A DNA stretch of 64,000 nucleotides from Chryseobacterium indologenes (GCF_002025665.1 NZ_CP018786.1:2976001-3040000); one strand, 5' to 3'; numbered from the stretch's first letter, positions 8,080-17,585 are shown. Program-made: numbers and translations. The notes: a model not told the origin generated them from the sequence alone.

Positions 8080-11000
8080 ATGAACAGAACTATTACTTCC
8101 AACAATTTATTAATAAAATCTTATTTGGATAGCAACTATTTCAAAAAAAATTATTCAAAAGAAACTCTTCCTTATCTCCTTTTTTCACAACAAACGAATT
8201 ACGGTGAGAAAATATACTTAAGAGACTATCAAAAAGAACTGACTTTTAATGACGTCTGTATTGAAAGTCTTAAAATCTCATTGTATTTACGGCTTTTATC
8301 CTTGAGTAAAGAACCTGTTGGGATTTATATGGAACCATCCGTAGAAATGGGTTTAGGAATTTGGGGAATATTAATGGCCTGTAAATCTTATATTCCACTA
8401 TCACTTGACTATCCGGAAGAACGGCTGCAATACATGATTGATAATAGTGGTATCAATTATATATTAACAAGCAGAGAATGTCAAAAAAAACTACACGTTT
8501 TTAATTTGAAAAATACGAAGATAATCTGTTTAGAAGATGTGAAGAGTTTTCTTAGTGAATATGAAATTACCAATACTGAACTAGATTTTTGGAGTTCAGA
8601 AGAAGATCTTGCATATATCATTTACACTTCGGGCAGTACCGGGAATCCCAAAGGGGTTATGATACAACATAAAAATATATCTCATCAGATGAACTGGTTG
8701 GAAAGTCAGCATAATATTGGTTTTTCTACTAAAATACTTCATAAAACTCCCATCAGTTTTGATGCAGCACAATGGGAAATTCTTTCAGGATGTAATGGAA
8801 GTGAAGTTGTAATAGGTCCTGTAGGGATTCATAAAAACCCTGACCAAATAACGGGTATGATAAAACAATATGGAATTAATACTTTGCAGGGCGTTCCCAC
8901 TTTACTTCAAGCACTTACGGAAAATGATTTTTTTCGGGACTGTAAAACATTAAAATGTATTTTTAGCGGAGGAGAGGCACTCACCAGGAAATTAGCAGCA
9001 AGCATGTTTAAGCAGCTTCCCAACGCTAAAATCACTAATCTTTATGGACCTACAGAATGTACGATAAATATTAGCTCTCATATACTTGTAAAAGATAGTA
9101 TGGAAGACTATAAAGATACTATTCCTATTGGTAATATTGTAAACAACCATAGTTTTCTCCTGTTAAATAACAAGGGCAACCATTGTTCAAATGGAGAAAC
9201 AGGAGAGCTTTATATTTCAGGAATACAGGTTTCAAATGGATATTATAAGAATACAAAGCAAACCCTTGAACGATTTGTTACAATTGATGATCAGTATTAT
9301 TATAAAACTGGAGATTTGGTCGTTCAGGATGAGAACCTTCATTTGTACTTTGTAGGACGATTGGATAATCAAGTTAAATTAAGGGGATACAGACTAGAAT
9401 TGGATGAAATAAAGATTAATATTGAAAAGCATCCATGGGTACGTCATGCAGCAGTGATTATATCCGAAAACACTATAAATTCAACACAGCAGCTGGTTGC
9501 TTTCATAGAATTGAATCCAAATGAAGCCGCTCTAATGGATCAAGGAGCAGAAAATGCTCACCATCATGCCTCCAAATCAGATCAACTTCAGGTAAAAGCA
9601 CAATTATCCAATTCTGGATGCAAGAATGATAAAGAATTGACAGGTAAAGAATCCGTAAAACTTCCAGGTTATTATTCAGATAGCTTTCAAAATGAAAAGA
9701 TTTTTGCAAGAAAAAGCTATCGGTCATTTGAAGGCGGTGATGTTCATAAAGATGAGGTTTTGAATTGCCTTACCAAAATTCTCACCAGTAAGATTGATAG
9801 GTTTATTCCTTCTTCATATAAAGACATGAGCTTTCAGGATCTCGGCTATATAATGCGATATTTTGGAGCTTTTTACAGTCAGGAAAGAATACTTCCTAAA
9901 TACGGTTATGCTTCGCCAGGCGCCTTATATGCCACTCAAATTTTCCTTGAGACGGCTAATATGAAAGACTTGAAAAATGGTTTATATTATTATCATCCTA
10001 TTATGCATACTTTATTCCTCATTTATGAATTTAAAGAATGTTCAGGTAATGAAAAATCACCCATTACCCTGCATTTTATAGGAAAAAAGAGTGCTATTGA
10101 GCCTGTTTATAAAAATAATATCAAAGAAGTTCTGGAATTTGAAGCAGGGCACATCATTGGTCTCTTTGATAATGTTTTAAAGCAATTTCAACAATATATT
10201 GGAAAAGGATATCATAGTGAAGAAATAGATTGTGTTAAAGAAAAATTATTTGGATGCCGTAAGGAGGATTATTATCTGGGATCATTTCCAATCATAAGAG
10301 GAGATCGTAAAAAAGAGAAGGATAATATTGCGATTGAAATTCTGATTCAATTTAATAAAGAAACCCTGGACAATAAGGGAATTTATAAGTATATCAATGG
10401 AGAATTGATGCCACTTGCTGATGAAAAAATAGAAAAAAACGATGTTATTGCTATTAATCAACGAATATATGACAACGCAGAAATTGGTGTATGTTTTCTG
10501 AATCATCTGGAGACATGGGATCAATACATAGAATTGGGAAGACTCCTTCAGACTTTTCAAATGAATGATCAAATGATGGGCTTTGTATCTTCGGGTTATA
10601 GTTCAAAAAGTGGAAATGATCTTAAAGCAGCGAAGAAAATAAAAAAAATACTTAAACTGAACGATAAGACGGGAGTTTATTTTGCGTTAGGAGGAAAGAT
10701 ATCTCCTGACCAAAAATACTCCAGAGGGATGAAAGAAGATACTGTACATATGGCAGGTCCTGCAGAGATTATTAAACAGGATCTTGCCTCATTTTTACCT
10801 GATTATATGTTACCCGGCAGGATTGTTATTCTGCAGTCCCTACCGAGAACAAGCAATGGAAAAATTGATCTTATAGAAATTCAAAATAGTGCTCAGGAAA
10901 TAATTAATAAACGTATTACTCCATTTCTTTTGCCTGAAAATGAAACTCAGCATCGATTACTTGATCTGTGGAAAAACCTTTTGAAAATAGATGAAATCTC

Positions 11001-11967
11001 CACAAAAGATGATTTTTTTGAATTAGGAGGAAACTCGCTCTCTGCATTATTATTAATTAACAGGATCAATAAAGAATTAAAATGTAATCTTCCTGTCCAG
11101 ATTCTGTTTGAAGCAAGAGATATTGTATCATTATCTGATATGATTATTCAGAATACCAATACCATAAACAGCTCAAGAATGATTTCTCTTAATAAAGCCC
11201 AAGGAATACAACCTGTCATTTGCTGGCCAGGATTAGGTGGCTATCCTTTAAACCTGAAACCGCTGGGAAAAGAAATATCTTCCACTCCAGTATATGGATT
11301 TCAGGCTTATGGACTGAATAATAATGAAGTTCCATATACAAGTTTAGAAGAAATGGCTTTGGAGGATATTAAGATCTTAAAGAAAAAGTATCCAAAAGGT
11401 CCTTATACTTTAGTAGGATATTCCTTTGGTGCAAAGCTTGCCTACGAAGTCGCTTTTCAGTTAGAAAAAATGAATGATACTGTTGATAGGATATTACTTA
11501 TTGCTCCCGGTTCTCCCAATCATAGAACAATGAATGAGAGGAATAAGGAAAGTATTTCCTTTGATGATCCCTATTTTGTTACCATTTTATATTCTGTATT
11601 TACTCGTAGTATTGACGATACAGCAATAAAAAACTGCCTTGAAAAATGTAAGGACCGAGAAAGCTTTATTCATTTTATCAATCAGGAAAATAGAGATCTG
11701 GGGATGGACAGCATTAGAAGAATAACCCATATTGTGGAAAGGACATTCTACTTTGTTTATAATAATCTCTCAAATAAAAAGCTTAATACTGAGATTATCC
11801 ATATTAAAGCAGAAGGTGATCAGGATTCATTTATTGAGAATAATATAAATTTTGTTAATAAGGTTGATTTTTTTGAAAGTACTTTTGACCATTACGATAT
11901 TTTAAAAGAAGAAGGGGTTACCGAAATAATGAAAATGATTCGTTTTAATTCCCAAAAAAATCCTTAG
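8080..11967 (+). CDS. single-module NRPS A-Ox-T-TE, indigoidine synthetase-like
   Basis: The 1295-residue protein (numbered from ATG 8080; an in-frame TTG lies at 8068) starts directly with an adenylation domain. A3 is YTSGSTGNPKG near residue 182, A5 LYGPTE near 321, A7-A8 near 409-440 and A10 SLPRTSNGKIDL near 921. Between A8 and A10 sits an oxidase of SagB/nitroreductase type (about 525-890, with RKSYRSF and YASPGALYATQ). A carrier domain follows with FFELGGNS (Ser986), then a thioesterase with GYSFG (Ser1115) and a late His in FDHYD. By comparison with GrsA the pocket reads D-A-W-Q-F-G-L-I-N, which I recall as the glutamine code of indigoidine synthetases. Domain order and length match that family. 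No condensation domain is present. The product is inferred; a related cyclic glutamine pigment is possible. Confidence 0.88.
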   Translation: MNRTITSNNLLIKSYLDSNYFKKNYSKETLPYLLFSQQTNYGEKIYLRDYQKELTFNDVCIESLKISLYLRLLSLSKEPVGIYMEPSVEMGLGIWGILMACKSYIPLSLDYPEERLQYMIDNSGINYILTSRECQKKLHVFNLKNTKIICLEDVKSFLSEYEITNTELDFWSSEEDLAYIIYTSGSTGNPKGVMIQHKNISHQMNWLESQHNIGFSTKILHKTPISFDAAQWEILSGCNGSEVVIGPVGIHKNPDQITGMIKQYGINTLQGVPTLLQALTENDFFRDCKTLKCIFSGGEALTRKLAASMFKQLPNAKITNLYGPTECTINISSHILVKDSMEDYKDTIPIGNIVNNHSFLLLNNKGNHCSNGETGELYISGIQVSNGYYKNTKQTLERFVTIDDQYYYKTGDLVVQDENLHLYFVGRLDNQVKLRGYRLELDEIKINIEKHPWVRHAAVIISENTINSTQQLVAFIELNPNEAALMDQGAENAHHHASKSDQLQVKAQLSNSGCKNDKELTGKESVKLPGYYSDSFQNEKIFARKSYRSFEGGDVHKDEVLNCLTKILTSKIDRFIPSSYKDMSFQDLGYIMRYFGAFYSQERILPKYGYASPGALYATQIFLETANMKDLKNGLYYYHPIMHTLFLIYEFKECSGNEKSPITLHFIGKKSAIEPVYKNNIKEVLEFEAGHIIGLFDNVLKQFQQYIGKGYHSEEIDCVKEKLFGCRKEDYYLGSFPIIRGDRKKEKDNIAIEILIQFNKETLDNKGIYKYINGELMPLADEKIEKNDVIAINQRIYDNAEIGVCFLNHLETWDQYIELGRLLQTFQMNDQMMGFVSSGYSSKSGNDLKAAKKIKKILKLNDKTGVYFALGGKISPDQKYSRGMKEDTVHMAGPAEIIKQDLASFLPDYMLPGRIVILQSLPRTSNGKIDLIEIQNSAQEIINKRITPFLLPENETQHRLLDLWKNLLKIDEISTKDDFFELGGNSLSALLLINRINKELKCNLPVQILFEARDIVSLSDMIIQNTNTINSSRMISLNKAQGIQPVICWPGLGGYPLNLKPLGKEISSTPVYGFQAYGLNNNEVPYTSLEEMALEDIKILKKKYPKGPYTLVGYSFGAKLAYEVAFQLEKMNDTVDRILLIAPGSPNHRTMNERNKESISFDDPYFVTILYSVFTRSIDDTAIKNCLEKCKDRESFIHFINQENRDLGMDSIRRITHIVERTFYFVYNNLSNKKLNTEIIHIKAEGDQDSFIENNINFVNKVDFFESTFDHYDILKEEGVTEIMKMIRFNSQKNP

Positions 11968-11985
11968 CTTGTAACAAGCTAAGGA
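11954..11985 (-). terminator. intrinsic terminator of the minus-strand locus, overlapping the NRPS stop
   Basis: An 11-bp perfect stem (11961-11971 with 11975-11985) and 3-base loop is followed, on the minus strand, by seven Ts (11960-11954). It ends the transcript that reads down from 12856. The NRPS stop codon (11965-11967) lies inside the stem, so the convergent genes share this sequence. On the plus strand there is no T-run after the hairpin. Confidence 0.75.
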
Positions 11986-12028
11986 TATAAAAAAACAAAC
12001 AGATGATATAATTTATTTATTACAAACA

Positions 12029-12856
12029 TTATAATGTATTACGTCTCATTCCCATATTTTTACCGGCACTTTGTGTTTCTTTCTGCTGTACTTTAGGTTT
12101 TGAAGCGGTAGCAGCTTGTTTTATATTAGGATTAGGACTATTTAATGGTCTAGTAAACATTGCCAATCCGGATTCATTAGTATTTATTGCAGATTTTCTA
12201 ACTTCATGACTATTATTAACCTCCTTATTATTTACCGTAGAATCAAAAGATAATTTTTGGTTATTGCTCCTTTCATTTTTTATAACATTTTCAGTAACGT
12301 CTTCTACTTTTCTTATTGTGCCCCCTGTGAATGTTTCACCATTCTTTTTCAAATCATCCTTACTGCCGTTCTTTTTTTCCTGTTGTTGAGTTTCTTCTTT
12401 ATCTTTTGATAATTTTTCTTCCATTAACTCTTTAACAATCTCGCGAAGTATTTCAGCCTTTGGTTCAGTACTTTCTTTATGATTCCTGTTTTCCTCTTTT
12501 GCTTTGGCATAACTGTATGCTACTTTCCCTCCGATGGCTGCAACACCTGCTATTGCAGAAATGGCCATGACTGCAATTCCTAATGGTGGAAAAAGTAATG
12601 CAAGTCCCAACCCTACGGCTAATCCAATCCCGGTAGCTTTTAAAGCCTTCTTAATAAAAGAACCGTTTTTCGCAACAGAATCTAGGAACCTCAAGCCTCT
12701 TCCCTTCTGAGGTTTTTCTATTGGAGAGCTGCGTTTCTTTTCGTTTTCATTTCTGGAATCAATATTATCGTGAAAATCTGTTTGTTTTGCGTGAGAACCA
12801 GTTTTTTTTACATTCTCTAAATGTTCGTTTAGTTCTTCGTTTTCTGTTTTAGGCAT
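12029..12856 (-). CDS. putative T4SS effector with hydrophobic hairpin and C-terminal motif
   Basis: This 275-residue protein is of unrecognised family. Residues 1-70 and 116-275 are highly charged, Lys/Glu/Asn-rich and probably disordered. A long Gly/Ala/Leu-rich hydrophobic stretch at about 74-115 could form a membrane hairpin. There is no N-terminal Sec signal. At 230-235 is GLAMFT, beginning 46 residues from the end and followed by a Lys/Gln/Asn-rich basic tail ending RRNTL. The GDSL protein upstream has DLSKFT also beginning 46 residues from its end, and the HAD-like protein at the other end of the locus has DLSRFT at 48. I infer a secreted substrate of the adjacent T4SS whose hairpin could insert in a target membrane. 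Function is not recognised. Confidence 0.7.
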   Translation of the reverse strand: MPKTENEELNEHLENVKKTGSHAKQTDFHDNIDSRNENEKKRSSPIEKPQKGRGLRFLDSVAKNGSFIKKALKATGIGLAVGLGLALLFPPLGIAVMAISAIAGVAAIGGKVAYSYAKAKEENRNHKESTEPKAEILREIVKELMEEKLSKDKEETQQQEKKNGSKDDLKKNGETFTGGTIRKVEDVTENVIKNERSNNQKLSFDSTVNNKEVNNSHEVRKSAINTNESGLAMFTRPLNSPNPNIKQAATASKPKVQQKETQSAGKNMGMRRNTL

Positions 12857-13123
12857 GTTATATATATTAAAGTTTTAAAGAACTGTTATATGATCTTGGT
12901 TTTAATACCCTTCTAAGCTACATATCATCTCCTATGGCTTGTCATTTGCTGAAATAGCCGGAAATAGGTAAACTCTAAAGTTGAGATGGATGTTTTTAAA
13001 CTAATAATTATAAAAGTTTACAACGTTAATAATAACATGTACCACTTAAATTCTAAGTATACTTGATGTTGAACATTAACGCTGTAAACTTAAATGAATC
13101 TCTCAAATCGCTTTATATTACCT

Positions 13124-14797
13124 TTAAAGGCTTGTATGATGCGTCTTAGTAGTAGGTTTTTCTTGTTTTATACCTTTTTGCTGCTGCTGTCTTAAGGCTT
13201 CAGCAGAAAGAGCTGCCGCCTTTGGATTTGCCTTCACAGTAGGGGTAGTAAATTTACTAAGGTCTGATTTATCATTGGAACGGGCAAGTGGAATATTTAC
13301 CTTATTCTCAAAAATCTCAGCCTCAACGAGTGCGTCTTGTGCATTCTTTATAAAATCAGGGCCTGGCAAAACAGAAAAGCCTTGAATAAGGTGAGAGGCC
13401 ATAGTTAAAGCAATCGCTTTGTAAGCTGCCTCAGTAGGGTGTGCTCCATCCGATGTCGCTACAAATCCCAGATTATTAGCGGTTACATTATCTAATAATT
13501 TTCTGAAAGTACTGTTATCTCTATTCTGTCCTCCTTTATTAAGTCCGTCATTCAATATAGAGCCAACCGTATCATATAGTCCGGTGTTTGAGATCTTTAA
13601 ATTATCATCCAGCTGTTTCACAAGATTTTGTGAAAATATTTTATCAAGTTCTCCCTGAAGTTTCGCAATATCTTCCTTATGTTTTTCGGGTTTGATTTGT
13701 TCGTAATATTTTGTTACAAATTCGATCTGGCTTGGATATGTTCCGGTAGCCATTAATGCATTTTTAACAGCCTTTATGCTTTCCAGCTTTTCAGCAGATT
13801 TGTTACCTTCAGCCAGTTTCTTAATGATTAAATCACCCACTTCCCTGTGAAGTGTAATCTCATTATCCTCTCCAAGTGCCTTATGTAAAAGCGGTTGGAT
13901 TTCATCAAATATTTCATTACCTCCTTTATCCTTATATATTTCTTTAAATTCTTTCAGGGTATTTGCAAGAGAAGTATCCATATTGTCCTCCGACTCGTTG
14001 AATTTTACTTTTCTTCCGCGGTGCTGTGCAGCTTTTATGAGGCGTAAATTATACAGGTTGGTTTTAAGTGCTTCATACATATCAACCACCATCGTATCAT
14101 CATATTTATTGGGAAATGCTTCTTTGAGATGTTTGTTAAACTCCAAAGTAGCTTCCTGGGCTTTAAGTGCAGCCGGATCATTTGGTTTTTTAACATAACG
14201 TACAGCTTCTACCGGAGCAGGATTATTGACCACCATAAAATAGGCTTTGCCTCCATCCTTAGCAACACGATCACGAATCTCATCAGTCATACCTTTGATC
14301 TGAGCAACGATTTCCTTCATTTTTGAAGCGTCTTTACCATCGGTAACCGTATCGTTAAGACCAATCCAGACAATATGCATTGTATTTTTAGCCTTAAACG
14401 TATCACTGTCTAATTCTTTGAAATACTTTTCTTTCTGCTCCAGTATAGTGGTCAGTGCTAATTTGTGTGCCAGCTTTTCCCTTTCATTAACTACTGCACC
14501 ACCTACCGCATAGTTTACGAAAGATAATCTGTTATCCGGGCTTCCATGAGTTGACTCTTTCAGAGAAAGATGTTTCGCCGTTAAGGCATCTGTTTGTTTC
14601 TTATCTTTACCATCTATCAAACTCTCCATACCGGACCATTCCGAAATAAAGTCGCCCCAGTTTTTTGAGTCACTGAAACGTCCCACAGCATTAACACGCA
14701 TCGCACCGGCAGCCCTTGCGACCATGCCCATAAGGGTATTCTTTTTAATACCAAAGTCTGACATACTGTCTCCTAAAATTACTATTCTATCTATCAT
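13124..14797 (-). CDS. SGNH/GDSL-family hydrolase, putative T4SS effector
   Basis: This 557-residue protein has all four SGNH blocks: GDSMSD with Ser11, YAVGGA with Gly100, GLND with Asn148, and SDGAHP with Asp450 and His453. The family includes esterases, lipases, phospholipases and acyltransferases. Blocks III and V are unusually far apart: a charged, largely helical insertion of about 190 residues (about 255-440) splits the catalytic fold. The protein starts at the first block with no signal peptide, although many bacterial GDSL enzymes are exported by Sec. After residue 480 comes a tail with DLSKFT at 512-517 and a Gln/Lys-rich end. The intact catalytic set says active enzyme; delivery through the T4SS is inferred from the shared tail motif and position. 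Confidence 0.85.
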   Translation of the reverse strand: MIDRIVILGDSMSDFGIKKNTLMGMVARAAGAMRVNAVGRFSDSKNWGDFISEWSGMESLIDGKDKKQTDALTAKHLSLKESTHGSPDNRLSFVNYAVGGAVVNEREKLAHKLALTTILEQKEKYFKELDSDTFKAKNTMHIVWIGLNDTVTDGKDASKMKEIVAQIKGMTDEIRDRVAKDGGKAYFMVVNNPAPVEAVRYVKKPNDPAALKAQEATLEFNKHLKEAFPNKYDDTMVVDMYEALKTNLYNLRLIKAAQHRGRKVKFNESEDNMDTSLANTLKEFKEIYKDKGGNEIFDEIQPLLHKALGEDNEITLHREVGDLIIKKLAEGNKSAEKLESIKAVKNALMATGTYPSQIEFVTKYYEQIKPEKHKEDIAKLQGELDKIFSQNLVKQLDDNLKISNTGLYDTVGSILNDGLNKGGQNRDNSTFRKLLDNVTANNLGFVATSDGAHPTEAAYKAIALTMASHLIQGFSVLPGPDFIKNAQDALVEAEIFENKVNIPLARSNDKSDLSKFTTPTVKANPKAAALSAEALRQQQQKGIKQEKPTTKTHHTSL

Positions 14798-15150
14798 AAT
14801 TAAAAAATTTTAAATTACTCTATAAATATTTTTATCCTATGTATCTTCTAACAAATTTATTTTTTTTGGTTAACCGATTAACACATTCCCTGTCCAATTA
14901 AACCTACACGATTGTAGTTATAAATCAAAACTTTAAAGAAAAAAATCCTGTTCCTATTAGTTTAAAATATTCATGGACTCATTAAAGATCTAAGCCATAA
15001 TTGATATATCACTTACTGATATGAAGCGGTGAGTAAAAGGAAAATGCTTAATATCCCAGAAAATTTTATCATCCTAATAACAAGCCTTTTACAATCCTTA
15101 AGTGAAATCTTGAAAACCGTGATATTATTCTACTCTCAGTAGATTTTATA
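14798..15150. other. intergenic region between GDSL gene and second eboA
   Basis: This 353-base AT-rich gap contains a likely promoter for the minus-strand GDSL gene at 14852-14859. I see no other gene, strong hairpin or repeat in it. Confidence 0.5.
14852..14859 (-). promoter_or_regulatory. candidate -7 element (TAnnTTTG) for the GDSL gene
   Basis: On the minus strand the sequence reads TAAATTTG, a match to the Bacteroidetes -7 consensus TAnnTTTG, about 55 bases upstream of the GDSL start. No convincing -33 TTTG partner is visible. If used, the GDSL gene and the gene after it have their own promoter, separate from the T4SS structural genes. Confidence 0.4.
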
Positions 15151-16002
15151 TCATTTATTTTGAATGTAATATTGCTCTCCGATATAGTCCCATAAAGTGG
15201 TATTTATGGGTCTTAATATATTATTGCAGGTATTGGAAGCATTTTCTCTGAGTAAGATGATAGCTGCATTTTTTGAAAGTGGGTCACCAAATTCGATAAC
15301 TTTTAATAAGCATGCTGTTACGTCTTTATTAAGAAACCCATCCATCAATCGCCAGATCTCCGGGGATACTGCTCTTCCGGCAGCCCACCTTTCATGAATG
15401 TAATCAGTAGCTAAGAAAGCCATCTTTTCGTTTTTACGCAGATCCAGATTAGTAATCCTGTAAAGTGGACGCCACATGAACAATGCTTTAAGAACAAGCT
15501 GGTTCCAGGAATCCAGAGGCAGGTATTTGGCAGCAAAAGGATTTAAAAGCGCTATAGAATCGAAAACAGAAGTCATATTGGTTCTGAGGCCTTCTTCAAC
15601 AAGAGGAACAAATTCAAAAGCATTTTCCAGAAAGAATATTCCTTTGTAAATACAGGTAAGCTCGCCAATGTCTGCAGATTGAGTCAGTTGTTTGATGATG
15701 ATTACATTCTGATCTTCAGGGATATGAGCCATCAATAAACACCGGCAAAGCTGTTGCAGATTCCATTGGCCGGAGGTAAGACCTGGATACAGCTGTTCAA
15801 GGATGATTTTTTCGGATGGCTCCCATTCCGGTGAATCGGATGGAATCATACGAGGGATCAATCCAAAATTTAGAAAGAAAAGATCCTCATTTTCAAATAA
15901 CATCACAGTTTTCATCCAATTCAACCGGGCTTCAGAAAGTCTGGTTGGGAGCAATGAATATAAAATTTCGCAGGCAGTATTTTTAAAAGTATTCTCAGTC
16001 AT
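15151..16002 (-). CDS. eboA: second EboA paralogue, inside the T4SS locus
   Basis: This 283-residue protein is very like EboA at 1201-2055 over its whole length: long identical blocks such as YPGLTSGQWNLQQ, NLDLRKNE and ENASNTCNNILRPINTTLW are shared. The similarity extends into about 35 bases upstream, where both have an AATTATATA...CAATTCAAAAA-type stretch followed by GGAATG. So this is a gene duplication. Here eboA stands alone, without eboB-F, 106 bases downstream of the VirB6-like gene and on the same strand as the T4SS. It lacks the DLSxFT tail of the putative effectors. It may serve the T4SS locus or be a relic of rearrangement; the frame is fully open. Confidence 0.88.
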   Translation of the reverse strand: MTENTFKNTACEILYSLLPTRLSEARLNWMKTVMLFENEDLFFLNFGLIPRMIPSDSPEWEPSEKIILEQLYPGLTSGQWNLQQLCRCLLMAHIPEDQNVIIIKQLTQSADIGELTCIYKGIFFLENAFEFVPLVEEGLRTNMTSVFDSIALLNPFAAKYLPLDSWNQLVLKALFMWRPLYRITNLDLRKNEKMAFLATDYIHERWAAGRAVSPEIWRLMDGFLNKDVTACLLKVIEFGDPLSKNAAIILLRENASNTCNNILRPINTTLWDYIGEQYYIQNK

Positions 16003-16108
16003 TCCATTCGTGTTTTTTGAATTGTTATATAATTATAGACGTATTTATAAAATTTTTCATAAAAAAAACTTTAATAACCAGCCTAAATACATCTCATCCG
16101 GATCTATG

Positions 16109-16951
16109 TTATTTAGATTTTAATGCATTGAAAGCTTTCCCGGGCAAACCTCTCAGAACAGAACCAGTCTTATTACCAAATTTATTACCAGATTCCGGAT
16201 CTACTAAAAGATTAGCGAAATGGGGAACTTTTAATACCATAAATATCATTACAAGCTGAAGAGCAATAGAAAGCAGGACATTCGTAAATTCTGTCTTATC
16301 AACAGGCAAAAGAACGATCATTACTTTTAGAATCGTTAATATGGGTTCCCATAGCAGTATAGACAAAAAGCCAAAGAACCATGACTTCAGAATCCTTTCA
16401 TTAGATACAATAAGAGAAAAAGGCAAAACAAATATCCCCAGAACATAATAAACAAATATCATCAATAATTGTCTCAATAATATATATCCTCCTGCAACAG
16501 AAGCTAAAAAGTAAATAATGATATGGAGAAGTTCTAAAAAGGGATTGATCTGCAGGACATCATAGACTCCGTTTCCATCTGCCCCTGTTCCCTGCACATG
16601 GGTAATAGAAGTTTGAAAGGCCTGTTCAAAATCAGCAGCGCTGCGTCCTGTCACTTTATAGGCTCCGTGTTTTACTATATCTGATAAAATATCTACCGTA
16701 TCAAATAATAATAATTTGACCAGAGGAATATATAATGTAATCGCCATAAGCGTGAGGATGGGCCTTAAAAGCGTATCCCGCCCAATTTTTTCATCCGGAT
16801 CAGCCATTGCTTTCATTACTTTATACCCCACAAAAACAAAAGTAAATGTAACCGCTATGAGAAGAACATAGGGTTTCGACTCGTTAATATAAAGATCAAA
16901 TCTGGTTTTAAGAATTGTTCTATACTGATTTAAAATTTCATCTATTGTCAT
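16109..16951 (-). CDS. traJ: TraJ/VirB6-like inner-membrane T4SS channel protein
   Basis: This 280-residue polytopic protein has about six hydrophobic segments (near residues 28-45, 60-85, 137-180, 185-205, 210-240 and 245-262) and a soluble stretch of about 40 residues after the second. Size, topology and position beside TraN, VirB4 and TraM genes fit the Bacteroidetes TraJ family, which corresponds to VirB6, part of the inner-membrane pore of type IV systems. It is the last structural T4SS gene of the minus-strand run. VirB6 proteins are poorly conserved, so the call relies on topology and context as much as on sequence. Confidence 0.8.
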   Translation of the reverse strand: MTIDEILNQYRTILKTRFDLYINESKPYVLLIAVTFTFVFVGYKVMKAMADPDEKIGRDTLLRPILTLMAITLYIPLVKLLLFDTVDILSDIVKHGAYKVTGRSAADFEQAFQTSITHVQGTGADGNGVYDVLQINPFLELLHIIIYFLASVAGGYILLRQLLMIFVYYVLGIFVLPFSLIVSNERILKSWFFGFLSILLWEPILTILKVMIVLLPVDKTEFTNVLLSIALQLVMIFMVLKVPHFANLLVDPESGNKFGNKTGSVLRGLPGKAFNALKSK

Positions 16952-17003
16952 TTAGCTTGTCGTTTTTAACCATCAATAACTTTGTATTTTACAGATGTTA
17001 TTA

Positions 17004-17585
17004 TTAATTATTTAATAGTACTTTATTGATAACCGATAAGGATTCAATATCTTTCTTGATAGACAAAACTGTGGCTTTGATTTTCAGAATTCTTATTAGC
17101 AGCTTTCCGAAAACAGTATAAACCTGCCCCACACCTCCGGAAAGAATTCCTGATGCTAAGTATCTGTAATAGTCAGATTGGGCTTCATCTAAATATCTGT
17201 CTTCAATGATCAGTTCATCATATTTCCTTAGTAATGAATGTTTAAGAAATAATGGATTGAACTTTATGATGTTAATGACCTTTTTTATATTTTTTATATC
17301 TTTTTTGGTCGTCTCAATCGTAGCGATAGAAGCAGCAGCAAGCGCAAGGCTATTGATGTTTGCCACACTCTTTTTATCATCAATCTCTTTTTCCAGCTTT
17401 ATAAGTTTTTCCAGCAACTTATTCTGTTCGTCCTTTAGGGCAATTTCTCCCCCTAAGCCTGCAGCAATTCCAGTTTTGGTTCCTGCAACTACATAATCGG
17501 TAATATCAAAAGACCATGTCTGCGTATAAAAAAAACTAAAGCTAAAAAGAAAGAGGAATGTAGATAGGTATTTAATAGTTTTCAT
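17004..17585 (-). CDS. small Sec-exported protein of the T4SS locus (1 of 5)
   Basis: This protein of 193 residues is read from ATG 17585; a longer start would be TTG at 17591. A signal peptide rich in Phe/Leu/Ser ends near YTQ. The mature part is helical: a Gly-rich hydrophobic patch, a Lys/Glu-rich coiled-coil stretch (about 55-75), a second hydrophobic patch (LALAAASIATI) and a C-terminal helix. It overlaps the end of the preceding gene by 14 bases. I do not recognise a family. As one of five adjacent exported proteins in a T4SS operon it may be a periplasmic or pilus-associated component, in the role of VirB5 or VirB7. Confidence 0.75.
   Translation of the reverse strand: MKTIKYLSTFLFLFSFSFFYTQTWSFDITDYVVAGTKTGIAAGLGGEIALKDEQNKLLEKLIKLEKEIDDKKSVANINSLALAAASIATIETTKKDIKNIKKVINIIKFNPLFLKHSLLRKYDELIIEDRYLDEAQSDYYRYLASGILSGGVGQVYTVFGKLLIRILKIKATVLSIKKDIESLSVINKVLLNN

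Noticed and set aside
15151..16002. Second EboA as a fourth effector
   Set aside because: It lacks the DLSxFT tail and matches EboA to its last residues, so nothing suggests secretion.
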